Positions 1-9,256 of a stretch of 64,000 nt of DNA are shown here, piece after piece (the first letter of the stretch is position 1; each line of letters begins with the position of its first letter). This DNA is from Usitatibacter rugosus. Its GTDB lineage: Bacteria > Pseudomonadota > Gammaproteobacteria > Burkholderiales > Usitatibacteraceae. Both the position numbers and the translations under genes were made by a program. The DNA lies in contig NZ_CP053069.1 of the NCBI RefSeq assembly GCF_013003965.1, forward strand, positions 3,937,419-4,001,418, written 5' to 3'. A model generated the notes under the pieces. The model did no database searches. It was not told the origin of the DNA and worked only from the letters and a program-made list of their open reading frames with translations.

Positions 1-864
1 GGCACGATCACCGTGCGCGACGCGACCGGCCTCATCGTGCACGACGGGCGCCTCGACGATCCGGCCCGCGGGAGCGCGGGCGGCGCGGCCGCCGTCGTGA
101 TCGCACCGGGGCCGCCGTTGCATCGCATCGAGGATGCCGCCGGCACACGCCGCCTGCAGATCCGCGATGCACCGGGCGATCCGGCGCGCTATCTCGACAA
201 GGCGCCGGGCGATCGCTTCGCCGACGAAGACAATGCCGACTTCATCGACCGCACCGACACGCGCGCGGTCAATGCGAACGGCTTCATCGCCGGTCCGGTG
301 CTGCTTGCCGACGGTACGCTCGCGGTGAACGACCGCATCGTCGCCATCACGCCCTCGGACCTCCTGCCGCGCGTGATGCAGCGCGTGGCGCAGGAAGTGC
401 TGCAGTGCCTGCGAGGCCAGGGATTGCCCGCACCGGCGACGTGCGGGTCCGTCGATGCGACGCCCGGTGCCCGCTTCGGCCGCGTGCCGGTGGAAATCGC
501 ACGCGCCTGCCAGCTCGCCCCGGAGGAAGGTCCGGCGTGGTGGAACGCGTGGCGGCGGCATGTGTTCTATGCGCTCGACGTGCAGCCCGTGGATGCCGGG
601 GGCCGACCGGTGGGCGGGCCGCGTCCGGCCGCGGTCCTCGTCGCCGGTCCACCGCTCGCGGGCCAATCCCACGGAGCCGGTGCCGAGGGCGACGTGCGCC
701 AGTGGCTCGAAGGCCCGCACCGCGAGCTCGAGCGTTTGAATCCCGCATCGCCGGAGCCGCGTTGCGCCGGCGTGCCGAGTGCGCCATGCGCTCCGGGCCC
801 GTGCGACCGCGTCGTCGTGGCGCCTCCCGCCGCCGATCGCAACGATGCGGTGGTGGCGCCGTGA
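1..864 (+). CDS. Prepilin-like (pseudopilin family) protein, C-terminal part; 5' end outside window
   Basis: The reading frame is open at base 1, so the real start lies upstream. The visible part (about 287 residues) has a pattern seen in large prepilin-type proteins: an 'AAVVIAPG' strand, a 'YLD...DFID' segment, and then '[12 protein letters not shown]' followed by an amphipathic '[11 protein letters not shown]' helix. A second half carries W/R-rich '[13 protein letters not shown]'. No N-terminal methylation motif can be seen because that end is missing. Its TGA overlaps the GTG of the next gene, a clear prepilin, which supports a shared pseudopilin operon. The family assignment is inference from pattern resemblance and the neighbour; the function is unproven. 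Confidence 0.6.
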   Translation, partial: GTITVRDATGLIVHDGRLDDPARGSAGGAAAVVIAPGPPLHRIEDAAGTRRLQIRDAPGDPARYLDKAPGDRFADEDNADFIDRTDTRAVNANGFIAGPVLLADGTLAVNDRIVAITPSDLLPRVMQRVAQEVLQCLRGQGLPAPATCGSVDATPGARFGRVPVEIARACQLAPEEGPAWWNAWRRHVFYALDVQPVDAGGRPVGGPRPAAVLVAGPPLAGQSHGAGAEGDVRQWLEGPHRELERLNPASPEPRCAGVPSAPCAPGPCDRVVVAPPAADRNDAVVAP

Positions 865-1604
865 AGCGCGCGCTGCGGGGCTTCACGCTGATCGAGGTGA
901 TGGTGGTGCTCCTCGTCATCGGACTCCTCGCCGCGGGGCTCTCGATGCCGTTCGCCGCGCAGGTGCAACTGCGCCGGATCGACGAGACGCATCGCCGCCT
1001 CGACGAAGCACGCGAGGCGCTGCTGGGCTTCGCCGCATCGCACGGGCGCCTGCCCTGCCCCGCGAGCGAGGCTTCGCGTGGCGAGGAACGCTTCGCGCCC
1101 GGCGGCGACGCGGTGAACGGCCAGTGCGAGCGCTTCCACGACGGCTTCCTGCCCGCGGCCACCCTCGGGCTGGCCCCGCTCGACGACGAAGGATTCCTGC
1201 GAGACGCCTGGGGCTCGCGCGCCAACCGCATTCGCTACGCGGTCGCGGGTGTGCCGGTGGGCACCGTCACGAGCCCGTTCACGCGCGCCAACGGATTGCA
1301 GGCCTCGGGACTCGCGGCGATCGGCGCCGCATCGCACTTCCTCTTCATCTGTTCGTCCGCTTCGCCGATCGGCGGCGGATCGTGCGGCCCCGCGTCGAAC
1401 CAGCTCACGCGCCGCGCGGCGTTCGTCCTGGTGTCGCTGGGCGCCGATGCCCAGGCGGCGCCGGCTGCCGACAGCGCGCGCAACATCGACGGCAGCGGCC
1501 TCTTCGTCGCGCACGAGGCGGGGCCGGGCTTCGACGACCTCGTGACGTGGGTACCCGCCGCGATCCTGGCCAGCCGCCTCATGGCCGCCGGCCGGTTGCC
1601 CTGA
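861..1604 (+). CDS. Prepilin-type N-terminal cleavage/methylation domain protein
   Basis: 247 residues starting at a GTG that overlaps the upstream TGA (GTGA). Residues 1-30 form a class III signal: a short basic leader, Gly7 as the PilD cleavage site, then '[11 protein letters not shown]' with Glu at mature position 5 and a hydrophobic helix. The rest is globular with several cysteines ('LPCPASEA', 'LFICSSAS') and a '[14 protein letters not shown]' segment found in pseudopilin heads. It should be processed by prepilin peptidase and assembled in a type IV pilus or type II secretion-like pseudopilus. Together with the upstream gene this is a pilin locus separate from the one at 16-24 kb. The exact system is not determinable here. 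Confidence 0.8.
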   Translation: MKRALRGFTLIEVMVVLLVIGLLAAGLSMPFAAQVQLRRIDETHRRLDEAREALLGFAASHGRLPCPASEASRGEERFAPGGDAVNGQCERFHDGFLPAATLGLAPLDDEGFLRDAWGSRANRIRYAVAGVPVGTVTSPFTRANGLQASGLAAIGAASHFLFICSSASPIGGGSCGPASNQLTRRAAFVLVSLGADAQAAPAADSARNIDGSGLFVAHEAGPGFDDLVTWVPAAILASRLMAAGRLP

Positions 1605-1618
1605 CCCCTCCGGGGCAT

Positions 1619-1654
1619 GGGGACATTACCCGACTGAATCAGTCGGGAATCGTC
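1619..1654. repeat. REP-like palindrome upstream of folE2
   Basis: A perfect 9-1-9 palindrome, CCCGACTGAATCAGTCGGG, occupies 1629-1647. It is flanked by a short outer pair (GAC at 1622-1624 and GTC at 1652-1654) and preceded by GGGGAC. The GGGGAC head and tight palindrome resemble REP elements mobilised by RAYT transposases. The one-base centre makes it equally plausible as an operator, because it sits where the -35 region of the folE2 promoter would be. No second copy was noticed in this window. Confidence 0.5.
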
Positions 1655-1663
1655 GACGCGGTT

Positions 1664-1669
1664 TATAAT
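1664..1669 (+). promoter_or_regulatory. Perfect -10 box (TATAAT) for folE2
   Basis: TATAAT ends 6 nt before the folE2 ATG at 1676, so transcription would start at or next to the A of the ATG, giving a leaderless or near-leaderless mRNA. No Shine-Dalgarno sequence precedes the ATG apart from a short GCGGG. No good -35 box is visible; that position is occupied by the palindrome at 1629-1647. Confidence 0.55.
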
Positions 1670-1675
1670 GGCGGG

Positions 1676-2470
1676 ATGAATCCCCGTGACGCCAAGCTTC
1701 CGATCCCCGACGTCCAGGCCACGCCCGACACGCGGCACCTGGCCATCGACCGCGTCGGGATCAAATCCATCCGCCACCCGGTGAAGGTCGCCGAGCGCTC
1801 GGGCGGCGTGCAACACACGGTCGCGATGTTCGACATGTACGTGGGCCTGCCGCACCACTTCAAGGGCACGCACATGTCGCGCTTCGTGGAGATCCTGAAC
1901 GCCCACGAGCGCGAGATCTCCCCCGACACCTTCCGCACGATGCTGCGCGAGATGGTGAAGAAGCTCGAGGCGCAGAGCGGCCACGTCGAGATGACGTTCC
2001 CGTACTTCGTGAGCAAGAAGGCGCCGGTCTCGGGCGTCCAGAGCCTGATGGACTACGAGGTCACCTTCATCGGCGAGATCGCCGACGGCGTCGAGACCTT
2101 CACGCTGAAGGTCCTGGTCCCGGTGACGAGCCTCTGCCCGTGCTCGAAGAAGATCAGCGACCGCGGGGCGCACAACCAGCGCTCGCACGTGACGATCGCC
2201 GCGCGCATCAACGACTTCGTGTGGATCGAGGAGCTGATCGACAAGGTCGAGAGCCAGGCGTCCTCGGAGCTGTGGGGGCTGCTCAAGCGCCCCGACGAGA
2301 AGTACGTCACCGAGCACGCCTACGACAACCCGAAGTTCGTCGAGGACATGGTGCGCGACATCGCGGCCGACCTGAACGCCGACGCGCGCATCGAGGGCTA
2401 CGTGGTCGAGTCCGAGAACTTCGAGTCGATCCACAACCACTCCGCCTACGCGATGATCGAGAAGCGCTAG
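1676..2470 (+). CDS. folE2: GTP cyclohydrolase FolE2 (type IB)
   Basis: 264 residues, the usual length for FolE2. It converts GTP to 7,8-dihydroneopterin triphosphate, the first step of folate and queuosine-type pterin synthesis. The family signature '[11 protein letters not shown]' lies at residues 151-161 with the Cys154-Pro-Cys156 pair that contributes the metal-binding catalytic cysteine, followed by 'GAHNQRS'. FolE2 is the metal-promiscuous alternative to zinc-dependent FolE and is often zinc-regulated, but no clear Zur box is seen. The start is the ATG 6 nt after the -10 box; upstream in-frame sequence runs back through the prepilin gene and is not coding. Its stop overlaps tail-to-tail with the next gene on the other strand. 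Confidence 0.95.
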   Translation: MNPRDAKLPIPDVQATPDTRHLAIDRVGIKSIRHPVKVAERSGGVQHTVAMFDMYVGLPHHFKGTHMSRFVEILNAHEREISPDTFRTMLREMVKKLEAQSGHVEMTFPYFVSKKAPVSGVQSLMDYEVTFIGEIADGVETFTLKVLVPVTSLCPCSKKISDRGAHNQRSHVTIAARINDFVWIEELIDKVESQASSELWGLLKRPDEKYVTEHAYDNPKFVEDMVRDIAADLNADARIEGYVVESENFESIHNHSAYAMIEKR

Positions 2471-3105
2471 TAGCGCTTGGTGAGGGTGAGGATCTCGCCC
2501 TCGCGCCGCATCTCCGTCCGGCTGAGGAAGCTGTTGCCGAGCAGCATGAAGTCCATCCCCGGCGATTCCGACACCGAAGCCTCCACGCCCATCAGCGTGA
2601 TGCCCCCGACCGACACCGATTCCAGCTTCACGCGATAGGACGGCACGACGCCGCCCGCAGTGGACGAGTAGCCGCGCTGGCCCTTCTCGTAGTCGATGCC
2701 CAGGCGGCGTGCCTCCGAAATGGACATGGACACGAGCGTGGCACCCGTGTCGACCAGGAAGCGCACGGAGTTGCCGTTGACCTGCCCGGTCGTCATGAAG
2801 TGGCCGCCCTGGCCCGCGGCGATGGTGACGGTGCTGAGCCCTCCCGTGGAGGCAGCCGACTCGAAGTGCTGGCCCATCTCGAGCGACTGTTTCTTGCCGT
2901 CGATCTCGAGCACCGCGGAGGATTTGTCGACCGACACGAGGACCACGCCCTCGGCCGTCTTCTGCCCGACCGACAGGGTGCGCGGGGCCCCGCGGTTGAT
3001 CGTGACGACGGCCTTGCCGGGGAACAGGCCCACGACAGTCACGTCCGTGGCCGCCGCAAGAGACGGCACCAGCAGGAGCGCGAGCGCGATAAGATTGCGG
3101 ACCAT
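2467..3105 (-). CDS. Retropepsin-like aspartic protease, TIGR02281/clan AA family, exported
   Basis: 212 residues with an N-terminal signal sequence (about residues 1-19, '[15 protein letters not shown]'). An N-terminal beta region (about 20-85) resembles the PilP-like strands common in this family, and a retropepsin domain follows with catalytic 'VDTGAT' (Asp119-Thr-Gly121) and the second conserved strand 'MLLGNSFL' at 187-194. Such proteins work as homodimers in the periplasm; substrates are unknown. A longer in-frame extension upstream would run through the divergent amidotransferase gene, so the ATG at 3105, directly before the signal peptide, is preferred. Only 15 bp separate this ATG from the divergent GTG at 3121. 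Confidence 0.85.
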   Translation of the reverse strand: MVRNLIALALLLVPSLAAATDVTVVGLFPGKAVVTINRGAPRTLSVGQKTAEGVVLVSVDKSSAVLEIDGKKQSLEMGQHFESAASTGGLSTVTIAAGQGGHFMTTGQVNGNSVRFLVDTGATLVSMSISEARRLGIDYEKGQRGYSSTAGGVVPSYRVKLESVSVGGITLMGVEASVSESPGMDFMLLGNSFLSRTEMRREGEILTLTKRY

Positions 3106-3120
3106 GGAGAGGGGAAAATC

Positions 3121-3834
3121 GTGAAGCCCGTACTCGTCTTCCGCCACGCGCGGACCGAAGGGCCGGGCCATTTTGCCACATTCCTCGACACCAGCCGGCT
3201 CGCCTGGAAGCTCGTGAAGTTGGACGAAGGCGAGGCCGTTCCCGAAGATGCCGGCCCCTACGCGGGCCTCGCGTTCATGGGCGGACCGATGAGCGCCAAC
3301 GACGAGCTGCCGTGGACGCGCCCCGTGCTTTCCCTCATGCGCGACGCCGTCCGGCGCAAGGTCCCGGTGATCGGCCATTGCCTGGGCGGGCAACTCCTCG
3401 CGCGCGCGTTGGGCGCCGAGGTGAAGGCGAACGCGGTGAAGGAAATCGGCTGGAACCGCGTCGAGGCCGAGGACACCTCGCTCGCCCGCAACTGGCTCGG
3501 CAACGACCTGCGCGAGTTCACCACGTTCCAGTGGCACGGCGAGACCTTCGCGATTCCCGAAAGCGGCGAGCGCATCCTGCGAGGCACGCACTGCCGCAAC
3601 CAGGCCTACGTCGTGGGCGACCGGCACCTCGGCATGCAGTGCCACGTGGAGATGACGCCGGAGATGATCCGCTCCTGGTGCGACACCGGCGGCGACGAGG
3701 TGCGCGAAGCGAGCGGAAGCCCCGCGGTTCAAGACGTGGCGACGATCCAGGCGCAGATGGCGGAGCGCTTGCCGGCGCTGAGGAACGTCGCCGAGCGGCT
3801 CTACACGCGCTGGGCCACGAAGCTCGAGACGTAG
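3121..3834 (+). CDS. Class I glutamine amidotransferase domain protein
   Basis: 237 residues, a stand-alone class I (triad) amidotransferase. The nucleophile elbow 'GHCLGGQLL' holds Cys87, and 'QCHVEMTPEM' gives the His175/Glu177 pair, so the triad is intact. 'FQWHGETFAIP' is typical of the GMP synthase-like/GuaA-domain subgroup. The GTG start at 3121 follows a purine-rich GAGAGGGGAAAA ribosome-binding stretch. No synthase partner is encoded next to it, so the amide acceptor is unknown; it could hydrolyse glutamyl compounds. It converges with the OmpA-family gene with 4 nt between stops. Confidence 0.85.
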   Translation: MKPVLVFRHARTEGPGHFATFLDTSRLAWKLVKLDEGEAVPEDAGPYAGLAFMGGPMSANDELPWTRPVLSLMRDAVRRKVPVIGHCLGGQLLARALGAEVKANAVKEIGWNRVEAEDTSLARNWLGNDLREFTTFQWHGETFAIPESGERILRGTHCRNQAYVVGDRHLGMQCHVEMTPEMIRSWCDTGGDEVREASGSPAVQDVATIQAQMAERLPALRNVAERLYTRWATKLET

Positions 3835-3838
3835 CGCC

Positions 3839-4708
3839 CTACTTCTTCACCAGCTCCACCCGGCGGTTCTTCGCGCGGCCCTCTTCGGAGCGATTGTCCG
3901 CGATGGGCTTTTCCTGCCCGAAGCCCGCGGCCGCCAGCCGCTTCGCGTCGACGCCGCCCGCCACCACGGCGGCCATCACGCTTTGCGCACGTTTCTCGGA
4001 CAGCGCCTTGTTGGCAGCCGCCGTTCCCACGTTATCCGTGTGGCCCTCGATGGAGATCCTGAGCGCGGATGAGGACTTGAGCGCCGCCACGATCTCGGCG
4101 ACGGCGGCCTTGCCCTCGGGCTTGAGATCCCACTTGCCGGTGTCGAAGGGGATGTAGAGCGCGATGAAGCCGTTGCGGTTCAGCTCGTCCAGCAGCTTGT
4201 TGGCCGTGACCACCTGCTGCATCGCGGCGACCTCGACCACCCACAGCTTGTAGCTCTGCGTCGGAGCGCTGAAGATGCCGGGCTCGAGACGGACCCACAC
4301 TTCCTTGCCGCCGGTGGCGACCCGGAGCGTGGTCTCGCCGCCGTCGCCGTCGCGAGGCAGGCGCTCGTAGACGACCTCGCCCCCGATCGCCTTCACCGCG
4401 TTCTGGTAATTGCGGATCACCTGGAGCGCGCTCGGCTGCTTGTCCACGTCGTTGTGGAAGTACGTGAGGACCGTGGCGTCGCCCTCGACGGCCTTGCGCT
4501 TCGGCTCGCCGTTGGCGGTGCCGGTCGCGAACTCCACGCTGTTGTAGTTCTTCTCGTACTCGACGATGTGCGAGCCGGGGTAGCGCGTGAGCAGCGGATG
4601 GTCCTTGGCACCGCGCGCGTCCTCCGCGGCAAGCGCGGCGGAGGCGAGTGCGAGTGCACCGAAGGCGAGGAGGAACGGGCGGAACAGACGGCGTGCAAGA
4701 AGCGACAT
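3839..4708 (-). CDS. OmpA-family outer-membrane/periplasmic protein
   Basis: 289 residues: a signal peptide (about 1-27), a region of about 130 residues without a recognised domain, and a C-terminal OmpA-like peptidoglycan-binding domain (about 175-289). The OmpA signature is clear: 'EGHTDNVG' at 221-228, then 'ALSEKRAQSVM', 'GFGQEKPIADN' and 'AKNRRVELV' near the end. Such domains bind meso-diaminopimelate in peptidoglycan. The N-terminal part ('YEKNYNSVEFATG') resembles DUF4892-type regions of OmpA-family lipoproteins, but there is no lipobox. It probably anchors the outer membrane to the cell wall. It is transcribed with yajQ, which lies 38 bp upstream. Confidence 0.88.
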   Translation of the reverse strand: MSLLARRLFRPFLLAFGALALASAALAAEDARGAKDHPLLTRYPGSHIVEYEKNYNSVEFATGTANGEPKRKAVEGDATVLTYFHNDVDKQPSALQVIRNYQNAVKAIGGEVVYERLPRDGDGGETTLRVATGGKEVWVRLEPGIFSAPTQSYKLWVVEVAAMQQVVTANKLLDELNRNGFIALYIPFDTGKWDLKPEGKAAVAEIVAALKSSSALRISIEGHTDNVGTAAANKALSEKRAQSVMAAVVAGGVDAKRLAAAGFGQEKPIADNRSEEGRAKNRRVELVKK

Positions 4709-4746
4709 GGATTTCTCCCGGGCAGAGACGCCGCCTGGAGCCCGCG

Positions 4747-5232
4747 TCAGTCGCGGAAGTTCTCGAAGGCGACGGGGACGTCCTTCACGTTGGCGCGCAC
4801 CATCGCGATCGCCTCCTGGAGGATGTCCTTCTTCGCTCCAGTTACGCGCACGGCCTCGCCCTGGATGCTGGCGGTCACCTTGAGCTTGTTGTCCTTGAAC
4901 ATCTGCACGATCTTCTTGGCGATCGTCTGCTCGATGCCCTTCTTCACGGTGATCTTCTGCTTCACCTTGTCGCCGCCGATCTTCTCCATGTCGCCGACCT
5001 CGAGGAAGCGCACGTCCACGCCGCGCTTGGCGAACTTGCCGTACATGACGTCGCGCACCTGGCCCAGCTTGAACTCGTCGTCGGCGTAGGCGGTGAGCTC
5101 CTGCTCCTTCTGCTCGATGCGCGCGTCGGAGCCCTTGAAGTCGTAGCGGTTCGCGATTTCCTTGTTGGCGGTGTCGAGGGCGTTCTTCACCTCGACCATG
5201 TTGGCTTCGCTGACGATGTCGAACGAGGGCAT
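4747..5232 (-). CDS. yajQ: YajQ family nucleotide-binding protein
   Basis: 161 residues, full length for the family, beginning with the hallmark '[20 protein letters not shown]'. It has two tandem ferredoxin-like folds, the second containing '[17 protein letters not shown]'. YajQ proteins bind nucleotides, and Xanthomonas homologues act as cyclic-di-GMP effectors that cooperate with a transcription factor. That role is known for the family and not shown here. The start ATG lies 8 nt after the stop of the upstream methyltransferase gene on the same strand, so yajQ may sit in the same transcript as the arg operon. Confidence 0.95.
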   Translation of the reverse strand: MPSFDIVSEANMVEVKNALDTANKEIANRYDFKGSDARIEQKEQELTAYADDEFKLGQVRDVMYGKFAKRGVDVRFLEVGDMEKIGGDKVKQKITVKKGIEQTIAKKIVQMFKDNKLKVTASIQGEAVRVTGAKKDILQEAIAMVRANVKDVPVAFENFRD

Positions 5233-5240
5233 GGGGTCTC

Positions 5241-5825
5241 CTAGGGAAGGCGGAAGATGGCGCGCTGGCCGGGTGTGGGGCGCGCCTTGAAGGCGATCGC
5301 GGCCACCTCGAAGGGCTTGGAAGCGGTGTAGACCTCCGTGAAGCCGGCGCTACGCAACACCGCCGTCAGCGAGTTGCGGGTGAAGCCGTTCTTGTGCGCG
5401 TAGAAATCCTTGCCGGAGTCGGCGATCTCCTTGCCGTAGCCGTAGATCACGTCGTTCACGGTGATCGGGCCGGCGGGGGAGACGTAGAGCGTGTCGTCGA
5501 TGTCCAGGCCCTGCTGCAGCATGGCCTCGAACACGGACTTCATGTCGGGCACGCGCACCTCCGCGAAGCCATCGGCCTTGAGCACGTGGAGGAAGCCGGC
5601 GAGGACCTTCGGCAGGTCATGTCGCCAGTAGTGCTCGAGGTTGTGCGAACACCAGACTGCGTCGTAGCCCGCCGCCGGCAGGGTCGCGAGCTCGCGCGCA
5701 TCGCACACAACGTCGGCACCGCCGCGCGGGTCGATGTCGAGAAGGTCGTGCCGCCAGCCCTCGTAGTGCGGGGGGAGGGGGATCTGCTTGCTGTTGCCGC
5801 CGACGTTGAGCACGCTCTGCGTCAC
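5241..5825 (-). CDS. Class I SAM-dependent methyltransferase (hypothetical substrate)
   Basis: 194 residues starting at GTG 5825, which overlaps the TGA of the upstream gene (GTGA). The Rossmann-type SAM-binding motif appears as '[14 protein letters not shown]' with a later acidic '[15 protein letters not shown]', then '[14 protein letters not shown]' (motif IV) and '[14 protein letters not shown]' (motif V/VI), a pattern seen in type 11 methyltransferases. The glycine-rich loop is unusual ('GGNS' where 'GxGxG' is usual). 'WCSHNLEHY' is characteristic of methyltransferases acting on glycans or small molecules, but no substrate can be assigned. Its position as the last gene behind argD-argF is unexplained. 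Confidence 0.8.
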   Translation of the reverse strand: MTQSVLNVGGNSKQIPLPPHYEGWRHDLLDIDPRGGADVVCDARELATLPAAGYDAVWCSHNLEHYWRHDLPKVLAGFLHVLKADGFAEVRVPDMKSVFEAMLQQGLDIDDTLYVSPAGPITVNDVIYGYGKEIADSGKDFYAHKNGFTRNSLTAVLRSAGFTEVYTASKPFEVAAIAFKARPTPGQRAIFRLP

Positions 5826-6715
5826 GGCCTTGGCGTCACCGGCTTGGGTTCGCTCACGGTCACGGTGCCGACCGCTTCGCGCAGCGACCGCGCGGCCGAG
5901 CGCTCGACGAAGGCATCGACGGCCGTGGCCATCTGCTCCGGAGTGAAGTTGCGCTGCACGTCCGTCGCGGTCCACTTCGGGTCGTAGATCTTCTGGAAGT
6001 CGTAGCGCTCGTCGTAGTCGAGGACCGTGAGCGTCTTCGCATCGAGGATCCAGAGCTTCGTGTAGAAGTACGGCGCGATGTAGCGCTTGGCGGGCGTGTA
6101 GTCGCCGTCGGGCGTCACCGCGGACTCCTCGGCCGAAACGCCGGCGGGCGCGAGATCCTCCACGCCGCCGCCGATGGGGCCGGTGGCGTTCTCCGTCGCG
6201 GAGTACAGCGGCTGCACGTAGACCCCCAGGCCGCCCAGCTTGGAGCCCATGCCGCGGTGCCCAGGAAGCAGGTAGCCGGGCGTGATGATCACGATCTTGT
6301 CCCAGCCCTGGCGCTCGGGCATGCCATCGAAGGCCTTGGCGAGCTTGCCGATCGCGACCGCGCCCTTCTGCTGCGGGCGCAGGCCCTCCAGCTCCTTCGG
6401 GTTCAGGCGCATGTAGTGGATGACGGCGTCGGGCTCGTTGCTGCGCAGCACCTTGGCCAGCCCGCGCAGGACGGCGCCATCGAGGCTCGCATCGGGAACC
6501 TGGAGGGTGAGGCGGTTGTACGTGTCCACGCGGTTCGAGCCGACCTGCTCGCGCTGGCGCACGAACGTGAGGTCGCCCCCGACGGCGGACACCACCGCGT
6601 ACACGGTGGGTTTCGGCGGCGGGGGAGCGGGATCGGCGGCCTTGTTGTCCTGGGCCGAAACGACGGGGGCGAACGCGAGCGCGCCCGCGAGGCACAACGC
6701 GAGGATCGGTTTCAT
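5822..6715 (-). CDS. Exported protein of unknown function in the arg operon
   Basis: 297 residues. A signal peptide (about 1-21, 'ILALCLAGALAFAPVVSAQ') is followed by a Pro-rich linker and a globular domain that I do not recognise. Notable segments are 'KPTVYAVVSAVGGDLTFVRQ', 'VLRGLAKVLRSNEPDAVIHYM' and 'WDKIVIITPGYLLP', and a late 'KLWILDAKTLTVLDYDERYDF'. These resemble uncharacterised betaproteobacterial periplasmic proteins. It overlaps argF at its start (ATGA) and the methyltransferase at its end (GTGA), so it is translationally coupled to both. No transmembrane helix other than the signal is apparent. The function is open. Confidence 0.75.
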   Translation of the reverse strand: MKPILALCLAGALAFAPVVSAQDNKAADPAPPPPKPTVYAVVSAVGGDLTFVRQREQVGSNRVDTYNRLTLQVPDASLDGAVLRGLAKVLRSNEPDAVIHYMRLNPKELEGLRPQQKGAVAIGKLAKAFDGMPERQGWDKIVIITPGYLLPGHRGMGSKLGGLGVYVQPLYSATENATGPIGGGVEDLAPAGVSAEESAVTPDGDYTPAKRYIAPYFYTKLWILDAKTLTVLDYDERYDFQKIYDPKWTATDVQRNFTPEQMATAVDAFVERSAARSLREAVGTVTVSEPKPVTPRP

Positions 6716-7622
6716 GACTCCACCTTTCCGAGCAAGAGGTACTCCATCAGGGCCTTCTGCACGTGCATGCGGTTCTCGGCCTCTTCCCAGACCACGCTCT
6801 GCGGGCCTTCGAGCACGTCGGCGGCGACTTCCTCTCCGCGGTGCGCGGGGAGGCAATGCATGAAGAGGGCATCGGGGGCGGCGCGCGCCATCATCGCGCG
6901 GTCCACGCAGAACCCCTTGAAGGCCTCGAGGCGCTTCTGCGTCTCGGCCTCGAAGCCCATGCTGGTCCACACGTCGGTGGTGACCAGGTGCGCACCCTCG
7001 ACCGCCCGCATCGGATCGGTGAAGGCTTCGAAGAGGCCGGCAGCGTTGGCCGGCACGCGCGACGGATCGAGCGCGTAGCCCGCGGGCGTGGCCACGCGCA
7101 GGCGAAAGCCCAGCAGCGGCGCGGCTTCGAGCCACGTGTAGAGCATGTTGTTCGCGTCGCCGACCCAGGCCACGACCTTGCCCTTCAGCGGGCCGCGCTG
7201 CTCCACGAACGTGTACGCGTCGGCGAGGATCTGGCAGGGGTGGTACTCGTTGGTGAGGCCGTTGATCACCGGCACGCGCGAGTGCGCCGCGAAGCGCTCG
7301 AGGATCGACTGCTCGTAGGTGCGGATCATCACGAGGTCGACCATGCGCGTGACGACGCGCGCCACGTCCTCGATCGGCTCGCCGCGCCCGAGCTGCGTCT
7401 CGCCCATGTTCAGCACGATGGACGAGCCGCCCATCTGGTAGATGCCGGCCTCGAACGAGACGCGGGTGCGCGTGGAGCTCTTCTCGAAGACCATGGCCAG
7501 CATGCGGTCGACGAGCGGCTGGTACACGACGTAGTTCTTGAAGCGCTCCTTCAACGTGCGCGTGCGGTCGAAGAGGTGCTGCACCTCTTCCACGCTGAGG
7601 TCGGAGAAGCGCAGGAAATGCT

Positions 7623-7626
<4 letters not shown>
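6712..7626 (-). CDS. argF: Ornithine carbamoyltransferase
   Basis: 304 residues, full length. It transfers the carbamoyl group of carbamoyl phosphate to ornithine, giving citrulline in arginine synthesis. Carbamoyl phosphate-binding 'STRTR' lies at 51-55 and 'HPCQ' at 129-132; the ornithine site is seen as 'VWTSMG' at 219-224 and the catalytic-cysteine motif 'HCLP' at 257-260. All key residues are present. It is overlapped at both ends by 4-nt ATGA junctions with argD upstream and the exported protein downstream, a tightly coupled operon. In many betaproteobacteria argG follows argF; here that place is taken by unknown genes. Confidence 0.97.
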
Positions 7627-8825
<1,199 letters not shown>

Positions 8826-8849
8826 GACGACGGTCCTCCAGAAATGGCA

Positions 8850-8869
8850 ACGGCGGCCTCGGCCGCCGT
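8850..8869 (-). terminator. Terminator-like hairpin after rpsT
   Basis: ACGGCGGCC (8850-8858) and GGCCGCCGT (8861-8869) form a 9-bp GC-rich stem in the 64-bp gap between rpsT and argD. On the minus strand the stem is followed by TGCCATTTC, not a clean U tract, so it may be only a partial terminator or a stabilising 3' hairpin for rpsT mRNA. Confidence 0.5.
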
Positions 8870-8889
8870 CGCTCGGAAATCTCAGATTA

Positions 8890-9162
8890 CTACGACTTCT
8901 GCGACAGCGCTTTGACCTTCTTGGCGAGGCGGGACTTCTGTCGCGCGGCCTTGTTCTTGTGGATGATGCCGCGGGACGCCGTGCGGTCGATGGTCGCCGC
9001 GTTGGCGTTCAGCGCGGCCGAGGCCTGGGCGGCGTCGCCCGTGCCCAGGGCAACCTGGACCTTCTTGATCGCGGTGCGAAGCGCGGTACGGAGGCTCACG
9101 TTCTTGCCGCGCTGGTCGATGGACTTGCGGGCGCGCTTTGCAGACTGCTTGGTGTTGGCCAT
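8890..9162 (-). CDS. rpsT: 30S ribosomal protein S20
   Basis: 90 residues, very basic and alanine-rich, starting 'MANTKQSAKRARKS' as in nearly all bacterial S20 proteins and containing 'IHKNKAARQKSRL' near the end. It binds 16S rRNA early in 30S assembly. It is divergent from murJ, the usual betaproteobacterial and gammaproteobacterial arrangement. A perfect -10 box lies about 50 bp upstream. Confidence 0.97.
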   Translation of the reverse strand: MANTKQSAKRARKSIDQRGKNVSLRTALRTAIKKVQVALGTGDAAQASAALNANAATIDRTASRGIIHKNKAARQKSRLAKKVKALSQKS

Positions 9163-9212
9163 GGCCTTGGACTCGATCCTTGAGATTTTAGGACTACGAA
9201 AATGAGCCTGCT

Positions 9213-9241
9213 ATTATACCCTGCTTGGCCCAACAAAACAA
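9213..9241 (-). promoter_or_regulatory. Probable rpsT promoter
   Basis: On the minus strand a perfect TATAAT -10 box (9218-9213) is preceded at 17-bp spacing by TTGTTT (9241-9236), a partial -35 match. Transcription would begin near 9206, leaving a leader of about 45 nt before the rpsT ATG at 9162. The same AT-rich segment may also serve murJ on the plus strand. Confidence 0.55.
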
Positions 9242-9256
9242 AGTGTTAGGACGCGC

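Noticed and set aside
1655-1675. Zur box in the folE2 promoter
   Set aside because: GTTTATAATG resembles part of a Zur site, but the second half-site is missing.
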